Shown piece after piece: positions 1 to 6,705 of a stretch of DNA of 6,705 nt. The translations under genes were made by a program, and so were the position numbers. The stretch is from positions 1 through 6,705 of the forward strand of contig CAJXIK010000114.1 in assembly GCA_913054445.1 (NCBI GenBank), given 5' to 3'. The notes beneath the pieces were generated by a model. That model saw only the letters and a program-made list of their open reading frames with translations. It was not told the DNA's origin and did no database searches. Each line of letters begins with the position of its first letter. Position 1 is the stretch's first letter. The stretch comes from an uncultured Bermanella sp. (GTDB taxonomy: Bacteria; Pseudomonadota; Gammaproteobacteria; Pseudomonadales; Oceanobacteraceae).

Positions 1-9
1 TGAGGTCAT
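1..9 (-). CDS. Possible first codons of a further operon gene, cut by the window edge
   Basis: Just past the liuE stop, the minus strand carries AGAGGG (17-22), then 7 nt, then an ATG at 7-9, followed by two more codons (Met-Thr-Ser) before the window ends. The purine-rich site overlaps the liuE TAG, and the gap from stop to ATG is 11 nt. This is the same arrangement seen between liuB and liuC here, so another co-transcribed gene is likely. Three codons cannot identify the product. In related operons a gene for acetoacetate use (an acetoacetyl-CoA synthetase or CoA-transferase) often follows, but that is only a guess from family context. Confidence 0.4.
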
Positions 10-20
10 GCCAGCGCCCT

Positions 21-929
21 CTATTGAGCGAGGCCGACCTTGCTCTGGCTATCCCTTTCTAGGGCCGCACAGATCCAATTACCGATCTCCACGACTTCGT
101 CTAGGTTAACCCCAGTTTCGATATTCATGCCGTTAAGCATGTACAGCACATCTTCGGTGGCGATGTTGCCGCTGGCACCCTTAGCGTAGGGGCAGCCGCC
201 TAAACCAGCTACCGCCGAGTCTATCTTAGAGATGCCCAGCTCAAGGCTGGCATATATATTCGCCAGCGCCTGGCCATAGGTGTTGTGGCAATGTACCGCC
301 AACTTATTCACCGGCACTTCTTTCATCACCGCTTCCAACATGCGCTTGAAGGTCAGCGGCGTGCCGACCCCAATGGTGTCCCCGAGGGATACCTCGTAGC
401 AACCCATCTGGTACATCTGCTTGGCTACTTCGGCCACCTTCAGTGGGTCTATCTCGCCCTCGTAGGGGCAGCCCACTATGGTGGAGACGTAGCCACGCAC
501 CGGCAGGTTAATTTTTTGCGCCTGGGCCATCATGCCAGAGAAGCGTTGCAGGCTTTCCTTAATAGAGCAGTTAATATTCTTCTGCGTGAACGACTCGGAG
601 GCGGCGCTAAAAATAGCCACCTCACCAGCACGATGCTGAATGGCACCTTCAAGCCCTTTTAAGTTAGGGGTCAGCGCCGCATAGCGCACCCCAGTCTCTT
701 GCATGAAGGCCGCATTGCTATTAAGGGCATCCAGCACGAGATCGGTGCCCGCCATCTGCGGCACCCACTTAGGCGAGACGAAGCTGCCCGCTTCAATTTT
801 CTTAAGACCGGCCTTAGCCAGCCTTTCGATGAGCTCGACCCTTAGTTCAACACTGAGGGTTTTCTTCTCATTTTGCAGGCCATCCCGAGGGCCCACTTCG
901 ATGATTTCGACGCGACTGGGCAGGCTCAT
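21..929 (-). CDS. liuE: Hydroxymethylglutaryl-CoA lyase (LiuE)
   Basis: This enzyme cleaves 3-hydroxy-3-methylglutaryl-CoA into acetyl-CoA and acetoacetate, the last step of leucine breakdown; it is cytoplasmic and needs a divalent metal. The 302-aa protein is a TIM-barrel lyase of usual bacterial length. It opens with VGPRDGLQNEK (12-22, with catalytic Arg15 and Asp16). Glu47, Asp184 and the metal-binding His213 and His215 (VHCHNTYGQ) are present, as is the signature loop GLGGCPYAKGASGN (242-255) with catalytic Cys246 and ligand Asn255. The residue after His215 is Asn where the human enzyme has Asp. The ATG overlaps the liuD stop as ATGA, implying translational coupling, and GAGGAAG lies 7 nt upstream inside liuD. 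No targeting sequence is seen. The protein is full length and ends with TAG. Confidence 0.97.
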   Translation of the reverse strand: MSLPSRVEIIEVGPRDGLQNEKKTLSVELRVELIERLAKAGLKKIEAGSFVSPKWVPQMAGTDLVLDALNSNAAFMQETGVRYAALTPNLKGLEGAIQHRAGEVAIFSAASESFTQKNINCSIKESLQRFSGMMAQAQKINLPVRGYVSTIVGCPYEGEIDPLKVAEVAKQMYQMGCYEVSLGDTIGVGTPLTFKRMLEAVMKEVPVNKLAVHCHNTYGQALANIYASLELGISKIDSAVAGLGGCPYAKGASGNIATEDVLYMLNGMNIETGVNLDEVVEIGNWICAALERDSQSKVGLAQ

Positions 930-2935
930 GATTCATCTTCCTCATCCAGTTCGATTAAGATGTCACCACCACCAACCAAATCACCTACCGCGAAGGTGAT
1001 AGATTTTACCACGCCGTCGTGAGGGGCCTTGATGGCGTGTTCCATCTTCATGGCTTCCATTATCATCAGCGAGTCGCCCTTCTGCACACGTTGACCAATT
1101 GCCACGTCCACCTGAATTAACGTGCCGTTCATGGGGGCCTTAAGGCTGCCACCCACTTCTTCGTCTTGGCCGAAGCTCATCTGCTGATAATGAAGTTCAC
1201 TCTCGCCGAGGCTGTCATACACCCAGATGCGGTTATCATGGTTAATCACTCGTGCATTGTGCCACTGGCCATCGAACTCATATTGCAGCTGCTGATCTTG
1301 CAGACGCGCCTGCACCTTAACGGCACCCGTTTCTAAGTGCAGCAACCACTGGTTAGCCGCCAACGAATCCACCTTAATCTCTAGGGCATCGCCATTGCTG
1401 TATGCCAAGCGCAAGGTTTCACGGGACGCCGCATTGAGGCGCAAGGCGCTCATGTTGTGCCATGGGCTGTTGGCAAGCTCTGGGGCGTGCCTGTTTTGAC
1501 CCGTGCTCACGCGCGCCAACATGTGCTGGCAGACGGCGGCGATGAGGTGATGCTCTTTAACCTGTTGATCGGTGATGAGCTGGCTCTCGAACTCTTCGAT
1601 AAACGCGGTGCTAACCGTGCCTTCTTTAAAGGCCGCCACATTCACAAGGCGACGCAAGAACGACAAGTTGGTGGTGACACCGGCAATTTGATACTGCTGC
1701 AAGGCGGTCTTTAAGGTGCTCAAGCACTGGCGGCGATCTTCACCCCAAACGATAAGCTTGGAAATCATAGGATCGTAAAACGGGCTCACTTCATCCCCCT
1801 GCACGACACCGCTGTCTAAGCGCACACGGCCCTCAATCAGCTCTGGCAACTGCACAAAATCCAGGTGGCCGGTGGTGGGTAAAAACTGGTTGTCTGGGTC
1901 TTCGGCGTAGATGCGCACTTCCATGCTGTGGCCGTTGATGCTCAGTTGCTCTTGACGCAGCGGCAGGTCTTCACCTTGGGCCACTTTAATCTGCCAAGCC
2001 ACTAAATCTTGGCCGGTAATCATCTCGGTGACGGGGTGCTCAACCTGCAAACGGGTATTCATTTCCATGAAATAAAATTCGCCGTTGTCATAAAGAAACT
2101 CGACGGTACCGGCTCCCACATAATTAATGGCCTTGGCCGACAACAACGCCACTTCGCCCATTTTTTCCCGCTCTATTTCGCTGAACTGTGGGGCGGGGGC
2201 TTCTTCGATGACTTTTTGGTGACGACGCTGAATAGAGCAATCGCGCTCGAATAAGTACACGCCGTTGCCAGCCTCATCCATGAACACCTGAATTTCCACG
2301 TGACGCGGACGGGTGATGTATTTTTCCACCAGCAACTTATCATCGCCAAAGCTGTTGAGGCCTTCACGTTTAGAAGCGGCAATCGCGGCGCTAATTTCGG
2401 CGTCGGATTCAATCACGCGCATGCCTTTACCACCACCACCGGCGCTGGCTTTCACCAACACCGGGAAACCAATCTTGCGCACTTCTTCACTCAAGAAGGC
2501 TTCGTCTTGGTTGTCGCCGTGGTAGCCGGGCACCAATGGCACGTTGGCCGCTTCCATCAGTTTTTTAGATTCAATTTTTGAACCCATGGCTTCGATGGCA
2601 GCCACTGGTGGGCCCACCCACGCCATACCGGCATCCATTACCGATTGGGCAAAACCGGCGTTCTCAGACAGAAAACCGTAACCCGGGTGAACGGCATCGG
2701 CATTGGCTTGCTTGGCCACCGCTAGAATTTTTTCCACCACTAGGTAACTTTCTTTGGCGGGGGACGGGCCTATAAACCAGGCCTCGTCGGCCTTTTTAAC
2801 ATGCAGGGCGTTACGGTCGGCCTCTGAATAAAGGGCGATACAATGAATGCCCAGTTTTTGCGCGCTCTGCATGATGCGAATGGCAATTTCACCACGGTTA
2901 GCAATCAGCAGGCGAGTTATTGTTTTGGTGCTCAT
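926..2935 (-). CDS. liuD: 3-methylcrotonyl-CoA carboxylase, biotin-containing alpha subunit (LiuD)
   Basis: This subunit carboxylates its own biotin using ATP and bicarbonate, then hands the carboxyl group to LiuB, which transfers it to 3-methylcrotonyl-CoA. The 669-aa protein has a biotin carboxylase half (about 6-450): the N-terminal IANRGEIAIR motif, an ATP-grasp glycine loop (KASAGGGGKGMR, 162-173), and residues equivalent to the E. coli AccC catalytic set (His212, His239, Lys241, Glu279, Glu291, Asn293, Arg295, Glu299, Arg341). A less conserved linker (about 455-595) matches the subunit-contact region of this family. The C-terminal biotin carrier domain (about 597-665) has EAMKM, with Lys630 as the biotinylation site. 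Pyruvate, acetyl-CoA and geranyl-CoA carboxylase subunits look similar; length and operon context select the methylcrotonyl enzyme. The start lies 1 nt after the liuC stop, with AAGGAA 7 nt upstream. Biotin ligase must be encoded elsewhere. Confidence 0.96.
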   Translation of the reverse strand: MSTKTITRLLIANRGEIAIRIMQSAQKLGIHCIALYSEADRNALHVKKADEAWFIGPSPAKESYLVVEKILAVAKQANADAVHPGYGFLSENAGFAQSVMDAGMAWVGPPVAAIEAMGSKIESKKLMEAANVPLVPGYHGDNQDEAFLSEEVRKIGFPVLVKASAGGGGKGMRVIESDAEISAAIAASKREGLNSFGDDKLLVEKYITRPRHVEIQVFMDEAGNGVYLFERDCSIQRRHQKVIEEAPAPQFSEIEREKMGEVALLSAKAINYVGAGTVEFLYDNGEFYFMEMNTRLQVEHPVTEMITGQDLVAWQIKVAQGEDLPLRQEQLSINGHSMEVRIYAEDPDNQFLPTTGHLDFVQLPELIEGRVRLDSGVVQGDEVSPFYDPMISKLIVWGEDRRQCLSTLKTALQQYQIAGVTTNLSFLRRLVNVAAFKEGTVSTAFIEEFESQLITDQQVKEHHLIAAVCQHMLARVSTGQNRHAPELANSPWHNMSALRLNAASRETLRLAYSNGDALEIKVDSLAANQWLLHLETGAVKVQARLQDQQLQYEFDGQWHNARVINHDNRIWVYDSLGESELHYQQMSFGQDEEVGGSLKAPMNGTLIQVDVAIGQRVQKGDSLMIMEAMKMEHAIKAPHDGVVKSITFAVGDLVGGGDILIELDEEDES
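937..943 (-). promoter_or_regulatory. Ribosome binding site of liuE, inside liuD
   Basis: On the minus strand GAGGAAG lies 7 nt before the liuE ATG. It is made from the codons for the acidic C-terminus of LiuD (Asp-Glu-Glu-Asp-Glu-Ser), so the end of liuD is both protein-coding and ribosome-binding sequence. Together with the ATGA overlap it fixes the liuE start. Confidence 0.75.
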
Positions 2936-2936
2936 A

Positions 2937-3746
2937 TTAAGATTCCTTCACCCAGTTTGCTTGGCGTTTTTCCAGGAACGAGGATAACCCTTCCTGACCT
3001 TCTTCACTCACACGAATAGCGGCGATGAGATTGACCGTGTAATCGCGCACGCTTTGCTGGCGCTGCTGGTCTGTCTCGCCACGGCTCACGGTTTGAATAA
3101 GCTGCTTGGTTTTGTCTATGGCCTGCGGGCTGTTTTTTAGTAAGGCCGCGATTAATTGCTGGCCTTTTTCTTCGAGGGCCGCCTGATCGCTCACCACGTC
3201 GTGGACTAAGCCCAGCGTGTTGGCGACGCTGGCGTCGAAGGCCTCGGCCGTTAAGAAGTAGCGGCGGGCAGCACGCTCACCAATGGCTGTCACCACAAAT
3301 GGGCTGATAACCGCTGGGCTTAAACCAATTTTTACTTCGCTTAAACAAAAGCGGCTGCGTTGTGTGGCCAGCGCCATATCACAGCAGGCCACTAAACCCA
3401 CCGCGCCACCAAAGGCGGCACCATCTACGAGGGCGATGGTGGGTTTATTTAAGCCGTTTAAGCGGTACATGAGCTCGGCAAGCTGGTGCGCGTCGTCGCG
3501 ATTTTGCTGCTCATCGAGCTGCGCCATACGCTTCATCCAGGCCAGATCGGCACCCGCCGAAAAGTGCTTGCCGTTGGCCCCTAAGACCACCACTCGCACT
3601 GCTGGGTTTTGCTCGATCGCGGTGAGAGCCGCGAGCATTTCGGCGATGATGACATCGTCGAAGGCGTTATGTATCTCTGGCTTATTTAGTGTCAGGCGAG
3701 CGACGCCGTCTTCTATGGTAAACAATAAATGTGAATTATCTGTCAT
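2937..3746 (-). CDS. liuC: Methylglutaconyl-CoA hydratase, crotonase family (LiuC)
   Basis: This enzyme hydrates 3-methylglutaconyl-CoA to HMG-CoA, between the carboxylase and the lyase of leucine breakdown. The 269-aa protein has the enoyl-CoA hydratase/isomerase fold: NKPEIHNAF (21-29), the first oxyanion-hole segment HFSAGADLAWM (61-71), and the second, GAAFGGAVGL (109-118). Glu137 in LSEVKIGLSP aligns with crotonase Glu164. The position of the second crotonase glutamate, Glu144, is Gly117 (exactly 20 residues before Glu137 in both proteins). I recall this GGAVGL form in other proteobacterial LiuC/GnyH proteins, so it is probably a subfamily trait, but that is memory, not a check. The function is assigned mainly from operon position, since crotonase paralogs are hard to tell apart by motif. 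It starts 14 nt after liuB and ends with TAA. Confidence 0.92.
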   Translation of the reverse strand: MTDNSHLLFTIEDGVARLTLNKPEIHNAFDDVIIAEMLAALTAIEQNPAVRVVVLGANGKHFSAGADLAWMKRMAQLDEQQNRDDAHQLAELMYRLNGLNKPTIALVDGAAFGGAVGLVACCDMALATQRSRFCLSEVKIGLSPAVISPFVVTAIGERAARRYFLTAEAFDASVANTLGLVHDVVSDQAALEEKGQQLIAALLKNSPQAIDKTKQLIQTVSRGETDQQRQQSVRDYTVNLIAAIRVSEEGQEGLSSFLEKRQANWVKES

Positions 3747-3755
3747 AACAGGTTG

Positions 3756-3762
3756 CCCCCTT
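3756..3762 (-). promoter_or_regulatory. Ribosome binding site of liuC, sharing the liuB stop codon
   Basis: On the minus strand AAGGGGG lies 9 nt before the liuC ATG, and its two A bases are the last two of the liuB TAA stop. A ribosome finishing liuB therefore sits on the liuC initiation site, which favours coupled translation. The site supports the ATG at 3744-3746 as the liuC start. Confidence 0.65.
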
Positions 3763-5368
3763 ACATTCTAAAGATGCCGAATTTCGTTTCCTGAACCGGT
3801 GCATTCATCGCTGCACTGAGGGCCAAGCCTAAGATGTCGCGACTCTGGGCAGGGTCGATGACGCCGTCGTCCCAGAGGCGAGCCGAAGCGTAATAAGGGT
3901 GGCCTTCTTTTTCGTATTTTTCTAACAAGGGTTTCTTAAACTCGGCTTCTTCTTCTGCGCTGAAGCTTTCCCCTCGCTGCTCTTTGGCACCCTTAGTGAT
4001 TAATGCCATCACGCCAGCTGCTTGCTCGCCACCCATCACCGAGATGCGCGCGTTGGGCCACATCCACATGAAGTTTGGATCGTATGCTCGACCACACATA
4101 CCGTAGTTACCGGCACCAAAGCTGCCGCCCACCACCAGTGTAAACTTAGGCACCTTGGCACAGGCCACCGCCGTTACCATCTTCGCGCCGTGTTTGGCGA
4201 TGCCTTCTTGTTCGTACTGACTGCCCACCATGAAGCCGGTGATGTTTTGCAAGAAGATTAACGGAATGTTGCGCTGACAGCACAGCTCGACGAAGTTGGC
4301 ACCTTTTTGTGCGCTCTGTGAAAACAACACGCCGTTGTTGGCCACAATGCCCACTGGCATTCCCCAAATACGCGCGAAGCCACACACTAGGGTGCTGCCG
4401 TATCGGGCCTTGTATTCGTCAAACTCGCTGCCATCCACGAGACGCATGATAATCTCACGCACATCCATGGGTTTCTTGCTGTCTTTTGGCACCACGCCGT
4501 AAAGTTCTTTGGCGTCATGTAGCGGGGCAACCACCTCGCGTATGTCTAGCTCATTGCGTTTTTTCCAGTTAAGGCGATCGACGATGCTGCGCGCAATTTG
4601 CAAGGCATGCTCATCGTTCTCGGCTAAGTGATCGACCACACCACTTTGGCTGGTGTGCATGTCACCACCGCCTAGGGTTTGTGCGTCGACTTCTTCGCCG
4701 GTGGCCATCTTCACCAACGGTGGGCCCGCTAAGAAGATCGTGCCCTGTTCTTTAACGATGATAGATTCATCCGCCAAAGACGGCACGTACGCGCCCCCTG
4801 CGGTACAGCTGCCCATCACCACCGCAATTTGCGGAATGCCCTTGGCAGACATGTTGGCTTGGTTAAAGAAGATACGACCGAAGTGATCGCGATCGGGGAA
4901 TACTTCGTCTTGGCGAGGCAGGTTCGCGCCACCGCTGTCGACTAAATAGATGCACGGCAGGTAATTTTTCTCGGCAATTTCCTGGGCGCGTAGATGTTTT
5001 TTAACGCTGAGCGGGTAATAAGAACCGCCCTTAACGGTGGCATCGTTGGCCACGATCATGCACTCGACACCGTTCACTTTACCAATGCCCGCCACGACGC
5101 CGGCACAAGGTACGTTATCTGAATAAACCTTGTGGGCCGCTAACTGAGCGACTTCTAAAAATGGTGAACCTTCGTCTATGAGCAGCGCGATACGGTCGCG
5201 TACCAATAACTTGCCACGACTCTTGTGACGAGCCTGTGACTTTTCGCCACCGCCCAATTCGATGGTGGCAATCAAGTCCTGAAGGTCGTCAACTTGCGTC
5301 TGTAGGTTCGCTTGATTTTCTTTGAATTCGGCCGAATGAATATTTAACTTTGAATGAATAACGGGCAT
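3761..5368 (-). CDS. liuB: 3-methylcrotonyl-CoA carboxylase, carboxyltransferase beta subunit (LiuB)
   Basis: LiuB moves the carboxyl group from the biotin of LiuD onto the gamma carbon of 3-methylcrotonyl-CoA, giving 3-methylglutaconyl-CoA. In studied relatives the enzyme is a large alpha6-beta6 assembly. The 535-aa protein is of usual bacterial length and has two crotonase-like halves: an N-terminal CoA-binding half with YLVDSGGANLPRQ (141-153) and GSCTAGGAYVPSLADE (186-201), and a C-terminal biotin-binding half with FLQNITGFMVG (372-382) and GSFGAGNYGMCGRAYDP (415-431). The glycines in the TAGGAY and SFGAGNYG segments match the oxyanion-hole sites of the family. GGGDMHTSQSG (233-243) is also typical. 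Propionyl- and geranyl-CoA carboxylase subunits are the alternatives; the adjacent liuA, liuC and liuE favour methylcrotonyl-CoA. The ATG has AGAGGA 7 nt upstream. A 100-nt gap with a hairpin separates it from liuA. Confidence 0.96.
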   Translation of the reverse strand: MPVIHSKLNIHSAEFKENQANLQTQVDDLQDLIATIELGGGEKSQARHKSRGKLLVRDRIALLIDEGSPFLEVAQLAAHKVYSDNVPCAGVVAGIGKVNGVECMIVANDATVKGGSYYPLSVKKHLRAQEIAEKNYLPCIYLVDSGGANLPRQDEVFPDRDHFGRIFFNQANMSAKGIPQIAVVMGSCTAGGAYVPSLADESIIVKEQGTIFLAGPPLVKMATGEEVDAQTLGGGDMHTSQSGVVDHLAENDEHALQIARSIVDRLNWKKRNELDIREVVAPLHDAKELYGVVPKDSKKPMDVREIIMRLVDGSEFDEYKARYGSTLVCGFARIWGMPVGIVANNGVLFSQSAQKGANFVELCCQRNIPLIFLQNITGFMVGSQYEQEGIAKHGAKMVTAVACAKVPKFTLVVGGSFGAGNYGMCGRAYDPNFMWMWPNARISVMGGEQAAGVMALITKGAKEQRGESFSAEEEAEFKKPLLEKYEKEGHPYYASARLWDDGVIDPAQSRDILGLALSAAMNAPVQETKFGIFRM

Positions 5369-5468
5369 AGAGCAGTCCTCTTAACGGTAAAATTATGCAG
5401 AAGGGTGTTAGGTGAATGGGATATTGTGCGCTGCCGTGAGCGCCAATATCCCAGCCAGTGCTACGCTG
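5369..5468 (-). other. liuA-liuB intergenic region
   Basis: This is the only sizeable gap inside the operon. Reading with transcription, it holds the hairpin described at 5417-5453 starting 15 nt after the liuA stop, then about 35 nt without obvious structure, then AGAGGA 7 nt before the liuB ATG. CATAAT occurs after the hairpin, but no good -35 element accompanies it, so I do not call a second promoter. No small ORF with a convincing ribosome binding site was seen. Confidence 0.7.
5417..5453 (-). promoter_or_regulatory. Strong hairpin between liuA and liuB, without a U-tract
   Basis: TGGGATATTG (5417-5426) is perfectly complementary to CAATATCCCA (5444-5453). Inside it GCGCT (5428-5432) pairs with AGCGC (5439-5443). 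The result is a 15-bp stem with one bulged base (5427) and a 6-nt loop (5433-5438). The RNA after the stem begins AUUCACC, with no run of U, so it is not a standard intrinsic terminator. It could protect the 3' end of a processed liuA message, mark a cleavage site, partly reduce read-through into liuBCDE, or act as a DNA palindrome bound by a protein. The pairing is seen directly; the role is inferred. Confidence 0.75.
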
Positions 5469-6638
5469 CTACTTACTTTCGTTAAACAATTCACGACCGA
5501 TTAACATGCGTCGTACTTCGGAGGTGCCGGCACCAATTTCATAGAGCTTGGCGTCTCGTAATAAGCGACCACAGGCGAAGTCGTTGATGTAACCGTTACC
5601 GCCTAGAATTTGAATGGCATCCAGTGCCATCTGCGTGGCTTTCTCGGCGCAATACAGAATCACACCAGCGGCATCTTTACGCGCGGTTTCACCACGGTCA
5701 CAGGCCGCAGCCACGTTATACAAATAAGACTTACAGGCGTTCATGGTGCTGTACATGTCGGCAATTTTGCCTTGAATCAATTGGAACTCACCGATGCTTT
5801 TACCAAACTGCTTACGGTCGTGGATGTAAGGCACTACGAGATCTAAACATGCTTGCATGATGCCGGTAGGGCCACCACTCAATACCACACGCTCGTAATC
5901 TAGGCCGCTCATCAAGACTTTAACGCCCTGGTTTAAGCCGCCCATGATATTTTCGGCGGGTACTTCACAGTCTTCAAAAATCAGTTCGCAGGTGTTGGAA
6001 CCACGCATGCCAAGCTTATCTAGCTTCTTGCCACGGCTAAACCCTGGAGTGTCACCCTCGACGATGAAGGCGGTGATGCCATGGGCACCTTTTTCGAAAT
6101 CGGTCTTGGCGTAGATGACAAATACATCGGCGTCTGGGCCGTTGGTGATCCACATCTTGCCGCCATTTAGCACATACTTATCGCCTTTTTTATCGGCGCG
6201 TAGTTTCATGCTCACCACGTCGGAACCAGCATTGGGCTCACTCATGGCAAGGGCACCAACATGATCGCCGCTCAATAGTTTTGGCAGGTACTTGGCTTTT
6301 TGTTCTGGGCTGGCATTCTTGGTCAGCTGGTTAACACACAGGTTAGAAAATGCACCGTAGCTTAAGCCAATAGAGGCTGAGGCGCGGGTGATTTCTTCCA
6401 TGGCGATGACGTGAGCTAGGTAACCCATGTTGATGCCGCCGTACTCTTCTTCTGCGGTTACCCCAAGCAAGCCCATGTCACCAAACTTTTTCCAAAGTTC
6501 GTTAGGGAAAGCATTATCAACATCGGTTTTTTGCGCTAGGGGCGCGATTTCACGGCTGGCGAATTCATTCACCTGAGCGCGTAACATGTTGATGGTTTCG
6601 TCTAGGCCAAAGTTAAATTCGTTGTAAATGCTTTTCAT
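5469..6638 (-). CDS. liuA: Isovaleryl-CoA dehydrogenase (LiuA)
   Basis: This FAD enzyme oxidises isovaleryl-CoA to 3-methylcrotonyl-CoA and passes electrons to electron transfer flavoprotein; it is the first dedicated step of the pathway. The 389-aa protein is a full acyl-CoA dehydrogenase: a helical N-terminal domain, the first family signature LAMSEPNAGSD (130-140), WITNG (163-167), and the C-terminal signature QILGGNGYINDF (343-354) followed by YEIGAGTSEVRR (366-377). Glu249 in GLDYERVVLSGG aligns with the catalytic base of human isovaleryl-CoA dehydrogenase (GLDLERLVLAGG), in the position typical of that subfamily; short- and medium-chain enzymes carry the base elsewhere. No mitochondrial-type leader is present. 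The ATG has AAGAGA 8 nt upstream. It is the first visible gene of the operon and ends with TAG. Confidence 0.96.
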   Translation of the reverse strand: MKSIYNEFNFGLDETINMLRAQVNEFASREIAPLAQKTDVDNAFPNELWKKFGDMGLLGVTAEEEYGGINMGYLAHVIAMEEITRASASIGLSYGAFSNLCVNQLTKNASPEQKAKYLPKLLSGDHVGALAMSEPNAGSDVVSMKLRADKKGDKYVLNGGKMWITNGPDADVFVIYAKTDFEKGAHGITAFIVEGDTPGFSRGKKLDKLGMRGSNTCELIFEDCEVPAENIMGGLNQGVKVLMSGLDYERVVLSGGPTGIMQACLDLVVPYIHDRKQFGKSIGEFQLIQGKIADMYSTMNACKSYLYNVAAACDRGETARKDAAGVILYCAEKATQMALDAIQILGGNGYINDFACGRLLRDAKLYEIGAGTSEVRRMLIGRELFNESK

Positions 6639-6705
6639 GGTAGTGATCTCTTATGATTATTTTTAAATGTTTAGAGCGTGTTTGTTTTTTTGTTTTTTGT
6701 TTTTT
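6639..6705 (-). promoter_or_regulatory. A-rich upstream leader of liuA, probably part of the operon control region
   Basis: On the coding strand the region starts with runs of 6, 6 and 7 A separated by single C bases (the first run is cut by the window edge), then a mixed AT-rich stretch, then the liuA ribosome binding site (6647-6652). A-runs like these can act as upstream promoter elements or bend DNA, but I find no convincing -35/-10 pair in the visible 67 nt: AATAAT sits too close to the ribosome binding site and lacks a good -35. No clear palindrome that could be a LiuR operator is visible. The promoter, and liuR if present, probably lie beyond the window. Confidence 0.35.

Noticed and set aside
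285..662. A 125-codon plus-strand frame opposite liuE
   Set aside because: It is rich in His, Leu and Arg in a way expected from reading the complement of liuE, and it shows no recognisable domain.
3283..3771. A 162-codon open frame on the plus strand, opposite liuC and the end of liuB
   Set aside because: It lies antisense to well-supported enzyme genes and its translation shows no family motif. Long antisense frames are common opposite genes of this composition.
926..5368. LiuB/LiuD as a geranyl-CoA carboxylase (terpene breakdown)
   Set aside because: The neighbours liuA, liuC and liuE form the leucine pathway set, and none of the other terpene-pathway genes is visible.
5382..5410. A second promoter before liuB, based on CATAAT
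   Set aside because: No reasonable -35 hexamer lies 16-18 nt upstream, and one -10-like hexamer alone is expected by chance.
5417..5453. The liuA-liuB hairpin as an intrinsic terminator
   Set aside because: No run of U follows the stem on the transcribed strand, and the downstream genes belong to the same pathway, so full termination is unlikely.
6639..6705. A LiuR operator upstream of liuA
   Set aside because: No convincing dyad was found in the 67 nt visible; the CTCT/AGAG pairing there is only 4 bp.

Overview
The window holds a complete five-gene leucine/isovalerate catabolism operon, liuA-liuB-liuC-liuD-liuE, with every gene on the minus strand and transcription running from the right edge to the left. 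The proteins closely match proteobacterial Liu/Gny enzymes. Moderate G+C (about half by eye), the gene order and the protein style suggest a gammaproteobacterium, perhaps marine. That host assignment is inference, because no rRNA or other taxonomic marker is present.

Layout from right to left (5' to 3' of the transcript): an A-rich leader of 67 nt (6639-6705); liuA, isovaleryl-CoA dehydrogenase (5469-6638); a 100-nt gap with a strong 15-bp hairpin (5369-5468); liuB, the carboxyltransferase subunit of 3-methylcrotonyl-CoA carboxylase (3761-5368); liuC, methylglutaconyl-CoA hydratase (2937-3746); liuD, the biotin-carrying subunit of the carboxylase (926-2935); and liuE, HMG-CoA lyase (21-929). 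From liuB onward the genes are tightly packed: 14 nt, then 1 nt, then a 4-nt ATGA overlap. After liuE there is a plausible Shine-Dalgarno and ATG at the window edge, so the operon probably continues.

Together the enzymes convert isovaleryl-CoA to 3-methylcrotonyl-CoA (LiuA), 3-methylglutaconyl-CoA (LiuB plus LiuD), HMG-CoA (LiuC), and finally acetyl-CoA plus acetoacetate (LiuE). This lets the cell use leucine and isovalerate as carbon sources. The usual regulator gene liuR is not in the window; if present, it would be expected to the right of it.

All five genes look intact. I see no mobile element, RNA gene, CRISPR array or undescribed system. The points worth a second look are the liuA-liuB hairpin, the absence of one classical catalytic glutamate in LiuC, and the A-tract leader.
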